Positions 1 to 11,168 of a stretch of DNA of 64,000 nt are shown piece after piece. Within the stretch, counting starts at the first letter, position 1. The number at the start of each line of letters is the position of its first letter. The position numbers were made by a program, and so were the translations under genes. The notes beneath the pieces are model-generated. The model had not been told where the DNA came from, searched no databases, and saw only the letters and a list, made by a program, of their open reading frames with translations. This DNA comes from Margaritifera margaritifera (Eukaryota > Mollusca > Bivalvia > Unionida > Margaritiferidae). Location: NCBI GenBank assembly GCA_029931535.1, contig JAQPZY010001372.1, forward strand, positions 1,902,501 through 1,966,500. The letters run 5' to 3'.

Positions 1-77
1 GTGTTACGATAAATAAAAAACTTTCTCTCCACACCCCACTTCCCAAAAGAAAATCTACGAAAACAAAAAGCAAAGAT
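1..77 (+). other. Fragment of a further array copy (intron 1 homologue)
   Basis: The first 77 bases closely follow 10390 to about 10470 in intron 1 of claudin-like copy 1: the same 'gtgtt-cgataaa-taaaaaact' start, then a C-rich tract and a CAAAA-rich tract. The match stops where the virus-like block begins. I infer that another array copy lies, or lay, to the left and is interrupted here. Confidence 0.6.
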
Positions 78-745
78 TTGGACACTCACAGTAACTTCTC
101 CTGTCCTATACTCCAAACCCACATCTTAGGCTTCCGCCTGGATGTGCACAAGGTCATCTTTGATGCTAAGCACACCATCGCACTAACCCGTAAAAACGCC
201 GACAACGCCGCCATTTTCCCCAGTGCCTCTGATGCAATCAAGGGCACGCTATCAAAGCTTGCCCTTTGGATGCCGCAGTAACGCCGTCGCTGGTGACATA
301 GACCAACATGCTTAACTTCATGCGGGGTTAGATGGAGGGAGGTGGCATAAGCACCCTATCTTTTCAGATCATAGCTACAGACGCCCAGCAAAGCGCAGTG
401 AGTGGTATGATTTTCTGACAAAAATGTGCCTCGGCGCATATTCGTTGTCTTTTAGAACGTGACACGGCTACACAACCATTGGTAATAATGTGAACCTACT
501 TCTCAACGCCCTCCAAGAGCCGTGCGAGGAAATTCTTCTAGACCATGGGGCGCGACCAAAGCATGGAATCGGGCCTTCAGAAACGCTAGAAGGACCTTAT
601 CGGCTTATACCTCATCTACTACTTCAATTTGGAAAACCTCGACATGATCAAGCAGTCTGTTGTGGAAATGTACTTCAACGCCCACGTCGACATTGGTGCG
701 ATTGCCGCCTACAGAGCTATCGCCGTTGTAATTAGACAAAACGTT
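78..745 (+). pseudogene. Decayed capsid-like protein of a Polinton-type element
   Basis: No intact gene is present. One frame (78-281) reads through RKNADNAAIF and ends in LSKLALWMPQ. A second frame near 430-460 gives PRRIFVVF. A third near 605-740 gives YYFNLENLDMIKQSVVEMYF and then AIAVVI. I recall these stretches, in this order, from large uncharacterised proteins common in cnidarian, insect and mollusc genomes that travel with Polinton-like elements and look like jelly-roll capsid proteins. Frameshifts, stops and internal losses separate the pieces, and the total span is much shorter than a full major capsid gene. Capsid identity rests on memory of the family. The adjacent protease remnant supports a virus-like context. 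Confidence 0.45.
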
Positions 746-889
746 GCTGCTTAAGGGCTTTGGCGGGCGAATGAAGGTCATCGACGCACCCATAAAGGCG
801 TAAACATCAAACATTTAAACAGAGCTCAAGCACATACATAGCACGTCGCAGTCTGTGACCATACAAAAAGCACCCGGTGTCCCTCCGCA

Positions 890-1245
890 AAGTTCAGGTC
901 GAAAAAGTTACTGCCACCATCTAGGCCGGTAAAGGGACCTTCCTACGGCTTGGCACTGGCGACTTGTCTGGCCGCGCCCCCATCATGCTATCTGCCACCC
1001 AGGTCAAGCACCTCAAACAGCTTTGACCCAGAACTCTCAGCCTCAACCATACAAGCCACGCGCAACGACGATGGAATTCAACCTTTGCTCGCCCTTTCTA
1101 TTCCAGTGCTGGTATCCGCCAACTAAGCTCCCGCGCTTGGTGCGGTTGGCACAGCTGGTGGCCTCGCCCTCAAGGTAGTCGTTGACACTGCCTAGCTCGG
1201 TAGTGTCCAGAGGCCAGCGCGCCGGCAAAAGAAAAAACAAAAAGA
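890..1245 (+). pseudogene. Decayed small core-like protein of the same element
   Basis: A frame from about 930 reads GTFLRLGTGDLSG and then LSATQVKHLKQL before a stop. After a shift, an Ala/Gly/Val-rich hydrophobic stretch follows (ALGAVGTAGGLALKVVVDTA), then a Lys/Gln-rich tail (RRQKKKQKEK). I recall short element proteins with a basic 'R-L-x-K-G-D-L-x-G' start, a glycine/alanine hydrophobic middle and a basic tail between the capsid and protease genes of such elements; they resemble viral core or minor virion proteins. Stops and frameshifts rule out a functional product. The function is only an analogy. Confidence 0.35.
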
Positions 1246-1327
1246 GAAAGAGCCTCTATCAGGTTCGCAGTGATAAAGGCAGTTTCCAACTTTGATCTAC
1301 TGTGTATGACACCTTTCCGGCATTTAC

Positions 1328-1611
1328 ATTCACGATGAGTTGGTACACCTGCCTTTGTACAGTTGGATTGAAAATGGCAATCTCGATTCTTCACAAAACC
1401 GCTAAGAACACTGACTGGCACCATCGCACCTTCGCCACTTCGACTCGTATGGCCTTGTACTGCCTCATGAACTAACCTTGTACCTCCGCAGAGCGTGGGG
1501 TGGCGACCCCCATACACTGCCACTGATCTACTCTGCAATTCAGGTTTATAAAAAAGCATATGGGCCGATACACGGCCACCTATCAATCGCGTTGCTAAAG
1601 TCGTTTGGAAA
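1328..1611 (+). pseudogene. Decayed adenain-type maturation protease (Polinton PRO)
   Basis: A single frame with two in-frame stops reads IHDELVHLPLYSWIENG, then NLDSSQNR, a stop, EH, a stop, and later HFDSYGLVLPHELTLYL and GPIHGHLSIALLKSF. This follows the adenovirus-type cysteine protease of Polintons: '(R/H)DELP...NLD...G-T-H-W', then '(Y/H)FDS(F/Y)G...P..EL..YL', then '...C-G-H-L-C/S-...FL'. The His of the H-W pair is present, but the Trp codon is TGA. The position where the nucleophile Cys is expected, before G-H-L, reads His. In intact elements the enzyme cleaves virion proteins; this copy is dead. It is the best-supported gene call in block A. Confidence 0.6.
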
Positions 1612-1839
1612 CGACTCAAAACCAAAGATATGGTTTGATACAGTTCTTTCAGCGTGCCAATATTATTTAATTGGAGACATGCACATTTCTTGGCATACCC
1701 CCGTTAACATTCCAGGTAAGCAAGCCTAAGAATACCTATCGACATATTTGGGATGGCGCCATCTCTCGTGCTATTGCCGTTTCCGCAATTCCTGCTGACT
1801 CAATTGAACTTGCCAACTAGGCGGTGATCAAGTCCGACA

Positions 1840-2187
1840 TTGTATTTTTTACCAACTGTGATGACATTGTTGGTATTGTCTGATCTTCTTTTGGTAGGGT
1901 GGCTAATCCAATCCCAGCCACAAAATACCGCCAATGAAATACATGATGATAAAGGCGACAAGAGCAGGCTTCTTATGGCTAGTGACATTATGACCGGCAT
2001 CCTAAACACGAGAGTCCACAAGATCGTGTCTGTGGCAGGCCTAACCGAGCCCGCAGACGCAGCCACAAACGATTACGTAGAAACCCTAGTGGTCACAAAT
2101 GTAAAGATCAGCCACAGGGTCAAAAGTTATGTTGAACTAGTCCCGCAGCTCGCGCCAACAAAACCAAAACCGACTTTTATGTTGTAG
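1840..2187 (+). pseudogene. Fibre-like remnant with an 'AATNDYV' motif
   Basis: An uninterrupted frame of 115 codons includes LMASDIMTGIL followed by VAGLTEPADAATNDYVETL. The 'L-x-x-P-x-D-A-A-T-x-x-Y-V' string is typical of trimeric fibre and tail-spike shafts and of one recurrent protein in invertebrate virus-like elements. The start is arbitrary (an internal Met), and the first 30 residues look unrelated and hydrophobic. It lies just after the protease remnant on the same strand. The fibre role is inferred from the motif alone. Confidence 0.4.
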
Positions 2188-2229
2188 CAAGTTTTTCATT
2201 CCACATACCCCCTCCCATTTAATGCGTTT

Positions 2230-3680
2230 AGCCTCTAACCAAAATATCAAAGGAATAATTCATAAAAAAAAAAATACTATAACTTTGCCTTGCCTTTCTT
2301 GGTTTGGACATAGGGATTTACTCTGGTATGGCGATTCGACACCGCGAACCGCATAAAAAAGTTCGGTTGTATGTATATGTGGAGGAGGTTGATTCGAAGG
2401 ACACTCTGGCCACGTACGAAGTCATAATCGATACATTTCAGTTTTTGAGATCAACCCTCTGCCTATTAGAGCCTACAATACCTACCGCATATTTTTTGAG
2501 CTCGTTGATGGGGCTGCCCCCACCTTCACATTGGTAACTCTGTTCATTAGACAAAATCGTTTAAGACCTTCTCTTGCCCCAGGTCAGCCTATTACATAAG
2601 ACGAAAGTGCCTAAAACACACTAAAACAACAACCCTGCTGTTAAGCCAAGTACAACCATGCCTGTAGACGTTTCACACTAAAGTATATCGGTCAGCTTTG
2701 CTTCAACGCTCACCGCCAGAGAAGCCATCCTGTACGAGGTCTTCAGTGTCATCACAGAGCTAGAGGGACTCAAATCCACTCTAATCATCTTTGGTCTGAT
2801 CTTCGCCACGAATGTGTCAAGTAATTATAATCAACATAACTTAACACATGCTTAAGACTCGCAATGGAGGAGCAGCCAGACATTGAAAATAACTACAAAC
2901 CACTGGTAGAAGTATACCTACACAAAAATTAAGTGAATAACAATAACCAGTTCATACTGAGGTGGACCGAAGATGCAAAACGTATGGATATTGTGCACTT
3001 GGGCTACCTAGAGCAACCACGAAATCAAATTGGGATGAGTTGGGGGTGGGGGTGGGGGTGGGGGGTGCGATTGAACTGATGGAATAACAAACAAAAGTTC
3101 TACCACCCTCCCCTAGAACTCGTTGGCTCGTTAGCTACTACAATGACAAGGTGATAGTTGGTGAAGAGGTCTCAGCGGTAACCATTTCTTTTGGTTATGT
3201 GATGCCATCTATCACCCGGCTTACCGCAGAAGAAACAAAACAATGCAACCCCCCCCCCCCAAAAAAAAAAAAAAAAAAAAACTAAAAAAATCGTGTGATC
3301 TTTGAGAAAAAAATGTGTTGTCACATTACTGTGGTCGGCAAAAAAACTCGCACTATAAAAAAACCTGCGAACCGAAGGCACAGTAATTGTGACTCTTGGC
3401 GAGCGTGTTCTTGGGCGTGTTGGAGACCGCCCTATGACGGTGCATTAAATATATAAAGGAAACTTACATTTTCTTTCACAAATCGACTTCTTGCTAGTAC
3501 ACCATGGTGATAGGTTAGAAATGAATGTTCGCAGAACAGCTAACCCCAAAAACCCTCCTAATCAATGAAGCTTTCATATCAAGCTTCTTTTAGAGGAGTT
3601 ATTATAACGTCGATATAGCCAGAGCTATCTGTTCCAGCAGACCAACATCGTTTTCGCCTAAAAAGATCTGCAAGGCTCAA
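2230..3680 (+). other. Unassigned part of block A with short coding-like scraps
   Basis: There is no intact gene. Coding-like scraps on the + strand include 2340-2450 (VRLYVYVEEVDSKDTLATYE) and 2690-2820 (REAILYEVFSVITELEGLKS). A G-rich (GGGGGT)n run lies at 3041-3068, and a C-run followed by an A-run lies at about 3249-3282. I could not assign a family. The base composition resembles the neighbouring block A pieces. Confidence 0.35.
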
Positions 3681-3689
3681 ACTTTCTTA

Positions 3690-4055
3690 AGGGCTGGGGC
3701 TGGACAGCAGCGCACTCTTAACAAAAAGTACAGGCGCACGGTAAACACGTTTGAGGGTGTTAACATCGCACTTACGGATCTGTCTGTGGGCACAGTTGTG
3801 GAGGGCATTGGCGTATTGTCAACAAGTATTGCCACCCCCATCGCGGTTGCCCTTGAGGTCACAGCTTTGGACTGCAGACTTATTTCCATTGCCGGAAATT
3901 TCATTAGCCGGCCCTCCCTGAAGGTCAAAAAGCATGATGAAAGACAAAACTCAACACAATATCCGACCACATATCTAAAGCTCTCTGCAAGGGCACCATC
4001 TCCAATGAAGAGTTTAAGCTCATCACCTATGACGACGACAAATATACGGCTATGA
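3690..4055 (+). pseudogene. Recurrent element protein with a hydrophobic central segment
   Basis: The frame from about 3700 reads RRTVNTFEGVNIALTDLS, then VEGIGVLSTSIATPIAVALE, then GNFISR and KVKKHDE. After a frameshift near 3950, another frame continues with ISDHISKALCKGTISNEEFK and DKYTAMKN. I recall an uncharacterised protein found many times in cnidarian and mollusc genomes with exactly this order: a hydrophobic ILSTSIATPI segment, a KKHDE box, then an ISNEEF...KYxxMK helix. Its role is unknown; the hydrophobic segment could be membrane-inserted. The frameshift makes this copy non-functional. Confidence 0.5.
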
Positions 4056-4097
4056 AAAACGTAATATGGGCTGCATCACACAAGGCAAACGCTTCTG

Positions 4098-4313
4098 TTG
4101 TCATTGGTGAGGTGTCAAAATAACGAGCTGATAGTTAAAAGAAAAGCAGAAGGCTGCGAAGATATCATGGCATGGAAACTTTTCAATAAGCTGCGGAAGG
4201 CCTTGGAAAAACAGAAACAGCGGGAACGACAGAAACAGCAAAAACAACTGGAATCGAAATACCGCCGAAACAGCTTGGACTACAACTTTCTTGCTATCAT
4301 ACTCCTCGCATGA
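4098..4313 (+). pseudogene. Lys/Gln-rich tail end of block A
   Basis: A 71-codon frame has a run of Lys, Gln, Arg and Glu (AWKLFNKLRKALEKQKQRER) predicted to be a charged helix. It directly follows the KKHDE-type protein remnant and probably derives from its C-terminus or from a small companion gene. After it the sequence returns to AT-rich intergenic DNA. No family is recognised. Confidence 0.3.
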
Positions 4314-4315
4314 AG

Positions 4316-4952
4316 CCTACTACCAGCGCACCATCACCATATGAAGCATTGTATCCGCCTTAACCTGCTGCTTTGCGGCGAACAAATACAAATTGTGTTC
4401 GTACTCATATAGAATGGCACGCATCAATAATAACGCAACCCGTACATATATTGAATACTGTAAATCTTAACCCAAGCTTATAATATTTTTTAGCAAAATC
4501 TGTCAGTTATATCGTTAGTCCGTCTTGATCTCTGAGAGATACACTAATTTGAAACTATTTGTCTCAGAGACCTGAGGAAAGTTCAGTTATGTTACATTGC
4601 CATGTTCGATCAGTTTCCTCTGGTACGTATTTAGTCGATGTATGTACATACACAGTAATTCTCTCTCTAAGTTGAACTCGAATATGACAGCGCTTAAAAA
4701 CCATTAGGTTTACTTTCCTTTTAAACAGACCACAGATTCGGTTGAACACATATGGTCTTGGTTAATTACCATCCACCCATAATTTTCTTTTCTCCAAAAA
4801 ATAAAAAAAGATTTAAAAAAAAAAAATTTTTTGTTTTATTTTTTATACGTATTTAGCACAAACTATATCTGCCAAATACATTAATTTTATTACTTTAAGA
4901 CGTCAACATTAATTAATTTATATTAAAACCTCTTTAAATGTTATTCTGAATA

Positions 4953-5016
<64 letters not shown>

Positions 5017-6720
5017 CTGTTATCAATAGACCGTCACCCGCCAGAGGACAACATCAATATTGATTTCATTCTATAATGGCTTAAAAGAACACACTATAGT
5101 TGTTTTATTACTTTAAAACACCCGAAATGTACTAATTTTAATGGTAGGCATTATATATTATTCCGAATAAACCTCGTTATAACCATTATCTGTTCTGAAT
5201 AGACCCATCACAAATGTATATGTTCTGCATAGACCATCACCAGTGTATATGGCCCACAACAAATGAAAACTACTGGATAATATTGCTTTCATTCGGTGAT
5301 GGCTTAAAATAACGCACTGTAGTTGTGTACTATTGTCTAAACAAATCGATATGCCTTGGATAATTTTTTAACAACATACAAACACGATAACATAGGATAT
5401 GTTAATGTTTAAAGATGTATTCTTTAAGCTTACTCAACAAAGAGTAAACACTTATGGTAATGTTGTAAATAACACAGCTTGTACCTCACGAAAAGCTATC
5501 TCAATTTGTTGTATAAGCATTCTTATGTGAGTGGTGGCCGTGGGGATTTACTGATGGAAACTAGTGCAAGAGCTTACAGTCACTATGGGTTCAAACCACA
5601 AAACAAGTTTATTTTTTAATTATTTGGGGGCACCTGGTTGTCCATATTAATTCGTTCCTATTGTATAAAAGTTGATTGCGAGCTAGACTTGAGTCGAAAC
5701 TGATTGCATACAGAAATACATACAACCAGTTATCTGTACTTCATAACTGTTATCACGGTCTGAATTACATCCCTGAACTCCTAGCTTTGTTTAGGTCTAG
5801 GAACTCCAATAAAGAGGAGGGTGGGGATTCAGGTACGTGATCGTGTTAAAGTTTGAATTACCCCGGGAATTACTCGGTTCGTTTCACCCTAGGAATTCTA
5901 ATAGGGTTGAAACATGTATGTAATAGATGGAGGCAACATCTGCCACAATTGACCGTAAGAACGGAATGATTTCTCTCCGAGAGTAGTCGAAGTGAATAAA
6001 CCAGAGAAATGACAGATATGTGCTATCAGAGGACCTTGTGCATCCCCTAGAATTATCAATTTCTGTCATATATTTTCCATTTTGACATTTAAGCACAGCA
6101 ATGTGCGTTACACATAACATTTTAAGGTCACCAGCCCCCTGGGTGGGTGGTGGCTGGAGCAAGACAGCACTTTAAACGTACCCTAATAAGTTTGGTGACC
6201 CAGCTCCCACGTGGGCATGGGGGGTTGTGTACTCTCTCATTAGGGCGTAGGGGCATGGGGTATACGTATGCCATCTGAGGTAGTAATTTCATTTTACATC
6301 TACTACCTATATTTAAAGCGACACTAATTGTCCGAATCTAGTTCATTTTATCATCTTTAGTGCCCCCAATACAGGTCAATCCTAACTATTGGTAACAACA
6401 GGCCGTTACTTATGGTTACAAAATTAATTTATTATAAAAATATATTGACCCCGCTCTATATGTTTTTATGCAGCTAATGCCCAGATTGTTCATTTAAATA
6501 TAAAGTCACAAGTCCTGATAAGTTGTATACACAGTTGACAGATTTTGGACCTATTGATATGTACGAGTTTGGTCCGGTGAAAAGTCTACAGGGTTACTAT
6601 TTACAACATTCATAACAATAAATCATCAATACAGTTGGTAAAGAAAACGGTAGACCAAATTATGCCATTCACAATTAATTATAAATTAGAAATCTTAATA
6701 CACAACACAATTAAAATTGT
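4316..6720. other. AT-rich intergenic stretch
   Basis: I see no gene. It contains a perfect (AT)n tract and a local direct duplication, listed separately. The part near 6330-6420 resembles 7850-7950 and 28330-28480 (a 'tcgtctttagtgccctc' core), so a dispersed repeat fragment is likely. Confidence 0.5.
4930..5340 (+). repeat. Local direct duplication around an (AT)n tract
   Basis: About 4930-5115 and 5150-5335 share an ordered series: 'ttattc(t/c)gaataaac', 'ttatctgtt', 'aatagac', 'attt-cattc' and 'atggcttaaaa-aacacac/cgcac'. The first copy contains a long uninterrupted (AT)n run at 4962-5013. I read this as an old tandem duplication of about 220 bp. Confidence 0.5.
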
Positions 6721-6905
6721 CAAAACAATGTATTGGTATGTTAAGTTGTCAGCGGAACAATCGCACATGTACTTAAGTATAGAATTTCAATTAAGTCTTA
6801 CCCCTGAGCAAGTTCAATCACTCACTCACCATTGCAAATCCGTGCAAAATTGGGTAAATGCCAGTAAAGATGTGATAATAAACTCATGGATTATAAAATA
6901 ATATA

Positions 6906-6910
<5 letters not shown>

Positions 6911-6971
<61 letters not shown>
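6911..6971. repeat. (AC)n microsatellite
   Basis: Perfect dinucleotide tract. Its counterpart in unit 2 is at 27382-27435 in the same relative position, so the tract predates the duplication of the unit. Confidence 0.95.
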
Positions 6972-6973
<2 letters not shown>

Positions 6974-7143
6974 TCTTTAGCCAAGGGTCGCAATCTGAAA
7001 ATGACATGTCTTCATGTTTTGACTGTCTGTATAACGTTGCCTCCTCCAACATAAAAAACCAAAACAAAAAACAAACACAAAACAAAATAAAAACTGGTGA
7101 TTATCGAAAATGTCAAATAATCGCGTCCTTTCGATATCCAAGG

Positions 7144-7254
7144 GTATGTATGTATGTATGTATGTATGTATGTATGTATGTATGTATGTATGTATGTATG
7201 TATGTATGTATGTATGTATGTATGTATGTATGTATGTATGGTATGTATGTATGT
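7144..7254. repeat. (TATG)n microsatellite
   Basis: Nearly perfect tetranucleotide tract of about 27 copies. Unit 2 keeps only two or three copies near 27610, so the expansion is specific to unit 1. Confidence 0.95.
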
Positions 7255-7299
7255 CAATACAGCGATTTGCTAGGAAATAGCGTCACGTGAGACAATCCA

Positions 7300-7536
7300 T
7301 AAGATATTGTATTGAACACTGAATATTTGTATCAATAAAAATCTACTCTGTAGAGCTACTATTAGCTATTAATTTTGGCAAGCTGTCAAAAAAAAAAAAA
7401 AAAAATTACATAGAAAGAACAAGAACATTATAGAAACATATAATGCAAGCGCATTACAGGTATAATATACATATACCATGCAGTCATACTTACATAATTA
7501 TTTAAAAATTATAAATGTACTCATAAATTGTATGAA

Positions 7537-7578
<42 letters not shown>

Positions 7579-9700
7579 GGATTGTTTTAATTGAAATCGA
7601 TATATGTATAGGATAGAATATAATTCGCTGATTTCAGATCGTTTAGAAATATTTTTGGCAAGCCACGCATAGGTTTCTAAATTGAAACCATAAAAAATGG
7701 AAATGTTCCGGCCTGGTGGACTGTCACGAAACTGTCTGGACATCTCTCTCTCTCTCAAAAGAAACTGAAGTGCTGACTGGTGTACCATGATAAGCTATTT
7801 GTTGCCATATGACAAGAAATGCTATCGATCTAGTTTTTTATATTTTTTTTTTTTAAGTCATTTTTATCGTCTTTAGTGCCCTCGATGTTTATCATGTTGT
7901 TTACTTGAACCTATTTCGACAGTAATATCTGTATTTATCCCTATTACACCTCGTGTTCAGCCATGTGCAGGAAAAGCTAAGATGAATACCTTATCAGGTA
8001 AAAACTGTTACGTGATCTTTCAAATGGTTAATTTACTCTTGACCCGAATCAGTAAAAAGCTGAATGGTTAGAAACACAACTTAAAATACAAACAACAACC
8101 CTCTAAAGTTAGTAATGTTTCAAACTCTGGGTAATTATTCAAGAGGAAAAGACGTTTTCAAAATACAAATAGGTTATTCAGTCTGTGGATCCAACGTCTT
8201 TCTGAATGACTGACATTAGAACAAAGTGAGTGCGAGCGAACCAATGAAAACATAAAATAGTGTCGTGTAACGGTTAATGATCGGATTAAAATACAAACCA
8301 TAAAACTCTTAGAATTAAAGACTGACATGAGAATAAAGCAGGTGCGACAAATCCATTTGGAGAAGAAAAGATGATTTTAATAGAAAATCTGCATAGTTAA
8401 AAGCACAGATTAAAATTACAAACCAATAAAATAGTACATTATCGACTGAGTACATTTTTAAAAACAAGAAACATATAAAAATATTAACTTTTTCACTGAT
8501 TGAAAGTTTCATTTAGTACATAAGTAATATATTTAATGCTTTCGCTATTCTCGCATGTTTCATTAGTGTTACTATTAGTATTACTATTAGTGTTACTATT
8601 AGTATTACTATTATCGTCGTTAACTTGTGCTCGTGATTTCATTTATAAAATATCGACAATGCAGTTACAGATATAAATAACGACAAAGAGACAAACGGGC
8701 AGTGAAAAAGACAGAAATGAGATAGAATGTAATTAGTCAATACATACATACATCCATACATCCATACATCCATACATACATACGTACGTACGTACGTACA
8801 TACATACATACATACATACATACATACATACATACATACATACATACATACATACATACATACATACATACATACATACATACATACATACATACATACA
8901 TACATACATACATACACACATACATACATATTTACATACATACATAGATACATAGATACATAGATACATAGATACATACAAATACCTACCTACCTACCTA
9001 CCTACATACATACATACGAAGAGGCAAAGTATATGCAGATGAACAAAAAAATACTGGATTATAGCATACATTTATGTATATGCTATAATAGAGTAGAAAT
9101 AAAAAGGATTGAAATAATAAAGAATAGCGAAAGCAAAATACGATGTATACAGGTAGCTATGCTATACCTTGTTACAATTTCTCTTCTCTATAAATTATGC
9201 ACCGGGAGTTTTAGTTTAGGTGAGTTGGTAAGGGACAGGTATTTGTTTTCAATCAAGGGGCTTCTGTCCTCATGCTTGAAAATACTTTGCTGACTCTCTC
9301 CGGGAATGTTATTACGTGCAAAGTCTGTCTTTAAGAAGAAAACAATATTGTAACACGAACGAAAAAATCCTTGTTCCGTACCCACCTACCCGTCCCCCTC
9401 CCTACTCCGAAGATAAATTGGACAGTGCCCTAATATACTGGCCTTGTTCACCTGAACTAAGCAAGTGCTCATGTACAACCTTGCCAAAAGTATGAATTAT
9501 CTCGTGGAGAGTATACTCGTCTCAAATCATTTATAGCCATGGAGTATTTTTGAAAAGTCAAAAATAGAATCAATGTTACGGTGAATGCTATGACGTAAAA
9601 CACTAATTGAAACGGTTTAAATAAAATATTATACTACACAGAACGTCGCTGCATTATGGAGAAACCAGACAAAGTAACAACGGAGGTAAAGTAAATAAAC
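7300..9700. other. Upstream flank of claudin-like copy 1, no gene seen
   Basis: Non-coding and repeat-rich. Much of it aligns by eye with 27740-30700 upstream of copy 2, for example 'gtttagaaa-atttttggc-agccacgcat-ggtt' near 7645 and near 28095. It holds an (AT)n tract at 7540-7569, the interrupted trinucleotide-like series at 8571-8618 and the CATA array. Confidence 0.55.
8740..9020. repeat. Composite CATA/CATC/TACG/TACC microsatellite array
   Basis: About 280 bp of tetranucleotide variants arranged in blocks: CATCCATA, TACG, long CATA, CATAGATA, then TACC and CATA. It is open in several frames on the minus strand only because the 4-bp unit lacks stops. In unit 2 the matching site (about 29610) has only a few copies. 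Confidence 0.9.
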
Positions 9701-9714
9701 ATAAACAAGATCCT

Positions 9715-9795
9715 GCTGCAACCATGGTGTCACCAGGACATAGGGTAGGGAAATGATGATATATAAACCAGCGGTCGGAGACGATTTGGTAGATT
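9715..9795 (+). promoter_or_regulatory. Predicted TATA promoter of claudin-like copy 1
   Basis: TATATAAA lies at 9760-9767. Just upstream is a block, 'ctgcaaccatggtgtcac', that is almost identical before the TATA of copy 2 (30737-30790). A transcription start about 30 bp downstream, near 9790, is inferred from spacing only. The high identity over 80 bp between two otherwise diverged flanks supports function. Confidence 0.6.
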
Positions 9796-9879
9796 CTGTA
9801 CTTTGTCCGCGAGTGAAAAAAACAAGAATTTAAATAAGGCTATACAGAACTTGAACCAGGTTCGGGAACAGATAATTAG
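9790..9879 (+). other. Predicted noncoding 5' exon of copy 1
   Basis: The stretch ends 'gataattag|gtaact', a good donor, with the homologous end 'gattatcag|gtaact' in copy 2. The shared 'gaaccaggttcgggaacaga' is preserved just before the donor. It would splice to an acceptor at 10852-10854 (CAG) upstream of the ATG. The left boundary is inferred from the TATA position. Confidence 0.5.
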
Positions 9880-10854
9880 GTAACTTTCTTAATTAGATTT
9901 AATTAATAATGCTTTTTTGTTTTAGGGAAAAAAATAGGTAATTCTAAATCTTTGAGTAAACTTTAACAAAAAGGAAGTTGTTTATTATTATTATTATTAT
10001 TGGTAGTAGTAGTAGTAGTAGTAAATAGTAGTAGTAGTAGTAGTTACCGGATTATTAACAAGACTTTTTCATCTGCATCTTTTTTTAAAATCGATTCATA
10101 TCTGGGAGGCCTTTATTAATTCACCACAAAGATTTTGAAAACCATCTTATTTATAAACGCATACAGTAAGCTAGGAGGGTATGGGTAAATTTCACTGTTC
10201 CAAATTTGTTACTTGGACAAAATCATTTTTTTAAAACAATTTCCTCTTGGACAATATTGGTTCTGATAATATACATGTTAAATATCTTGAAATTTGTCAT
10301 TAGCGGCTCACTGTTGAACTTTACAGCTAAAGGATTTTAATTCTTTTTCGAATTTAATGCTGAGGAACTTTAATTCACACAAGGAAAATGTGTTCCGATA
10401 AAATAAAAAACTCTCTGTCCTCCACCCCATCCCCACTCCCACCCACCAAAAAGTACAAAAACAAAACAAAAACCAACACAAATACTACTCTTAACTTGCT
10501 TGATGGTCATTCACCTTCAAAAACTTAATCGTGAAAATCCATTGCTTTTGAGTTCAAATGTGTGAGGCATATGTATAATTGGATTCCAATAATTTTAATT
10601 TTGACCTGTAGCTTTGAAACTAGGTTCCCACTAATAAATACCAAATTAGACATTTTCTTCAAAGTTGGTAGTTTAATTACTTTTCTTTCCGTTTCTTTTC
10701 ATTTAGTCTTGCTAAATTTTGACAATATTCGGCATTTCGACGAAAACATCAAATTCGTCACATCAGAAGGAAAAAAAAATAAATAATCGACTTCCTAAAT
10801 ACGTGTACTTAACTTAATATTTCACTTTGAACGTCTAATTTCAGCTTCGCTCAG
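9880..10854 (+). other. Intron in the 5' UTR of copy 1
   Basis: It runs from the GT at 9880 to the CAG at 10852-10854. It contains (TTA)n and (TAG)n runs at 9979-10043. The CAG acceptor followed by 'gcttctgt' is shared with copy 2 (33344-33346), whereas an alternative 'tttcag' at 10840-10844 is 'tttcac' in copy 2. No coding sequence is seen. Confidence 0.5.
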
Positions 10855-10883
10855 GCTTCTGTTGATAAATAAAAACAAGAGAA

Positions 10884-11103
10884 ATGAGTTCCGGAGGATC
10901 GTCCCCATTGAAAAAGTTGGTGATCTTCCTGCTGATCTTCTGCTTCATTTTGGACCTGGTGGGGTTTGTCATCCCTTACTGGTATTACGTTGAAAGTACA
11001 CTGCTAGGGATCACAGTCAAGTCTTATGGTGGCCTCTGGACCGCATGCTCACAGGTTTCTTTGATCATTGGATGTTCAAGCTACATAGATAGCACCCTGT
11101 TTG
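10884..11103 (+). CDS. Copy 1, coding exon 1
   Basis: 220 bp from the ATG to a donor 'tttg|gtaggt'. It encodes MSSGGSSPLKKLV, membrane segment 1 and the first loop with GLW and both Cys. The exon ends in phase 1 and has the same length as in copy 2. Confidence 0.88.
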
Positions 11104-11111
11104 GTAGGTCA

Positions 11112-11168
<57 letters not shown>

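Noticed and set aside
4564..4749. 61-codon minus-strand frame in intergenic DNA
   Set aside because: Length expected by chance, no motif, no homologue in other units.
6886..7290. Open frames made of THTH, VCMYVCMY and similar repeats
   Set aside because: They are translations of the (AC)n and (TATG)n microsatellites; 2- and 4-bp repeats without stop codons stay open in several frames.
8639..8981. Overlapping minus-strand frames of MYVC repeats
   Set aside because: Produced entirely by the CATA microsatellite.
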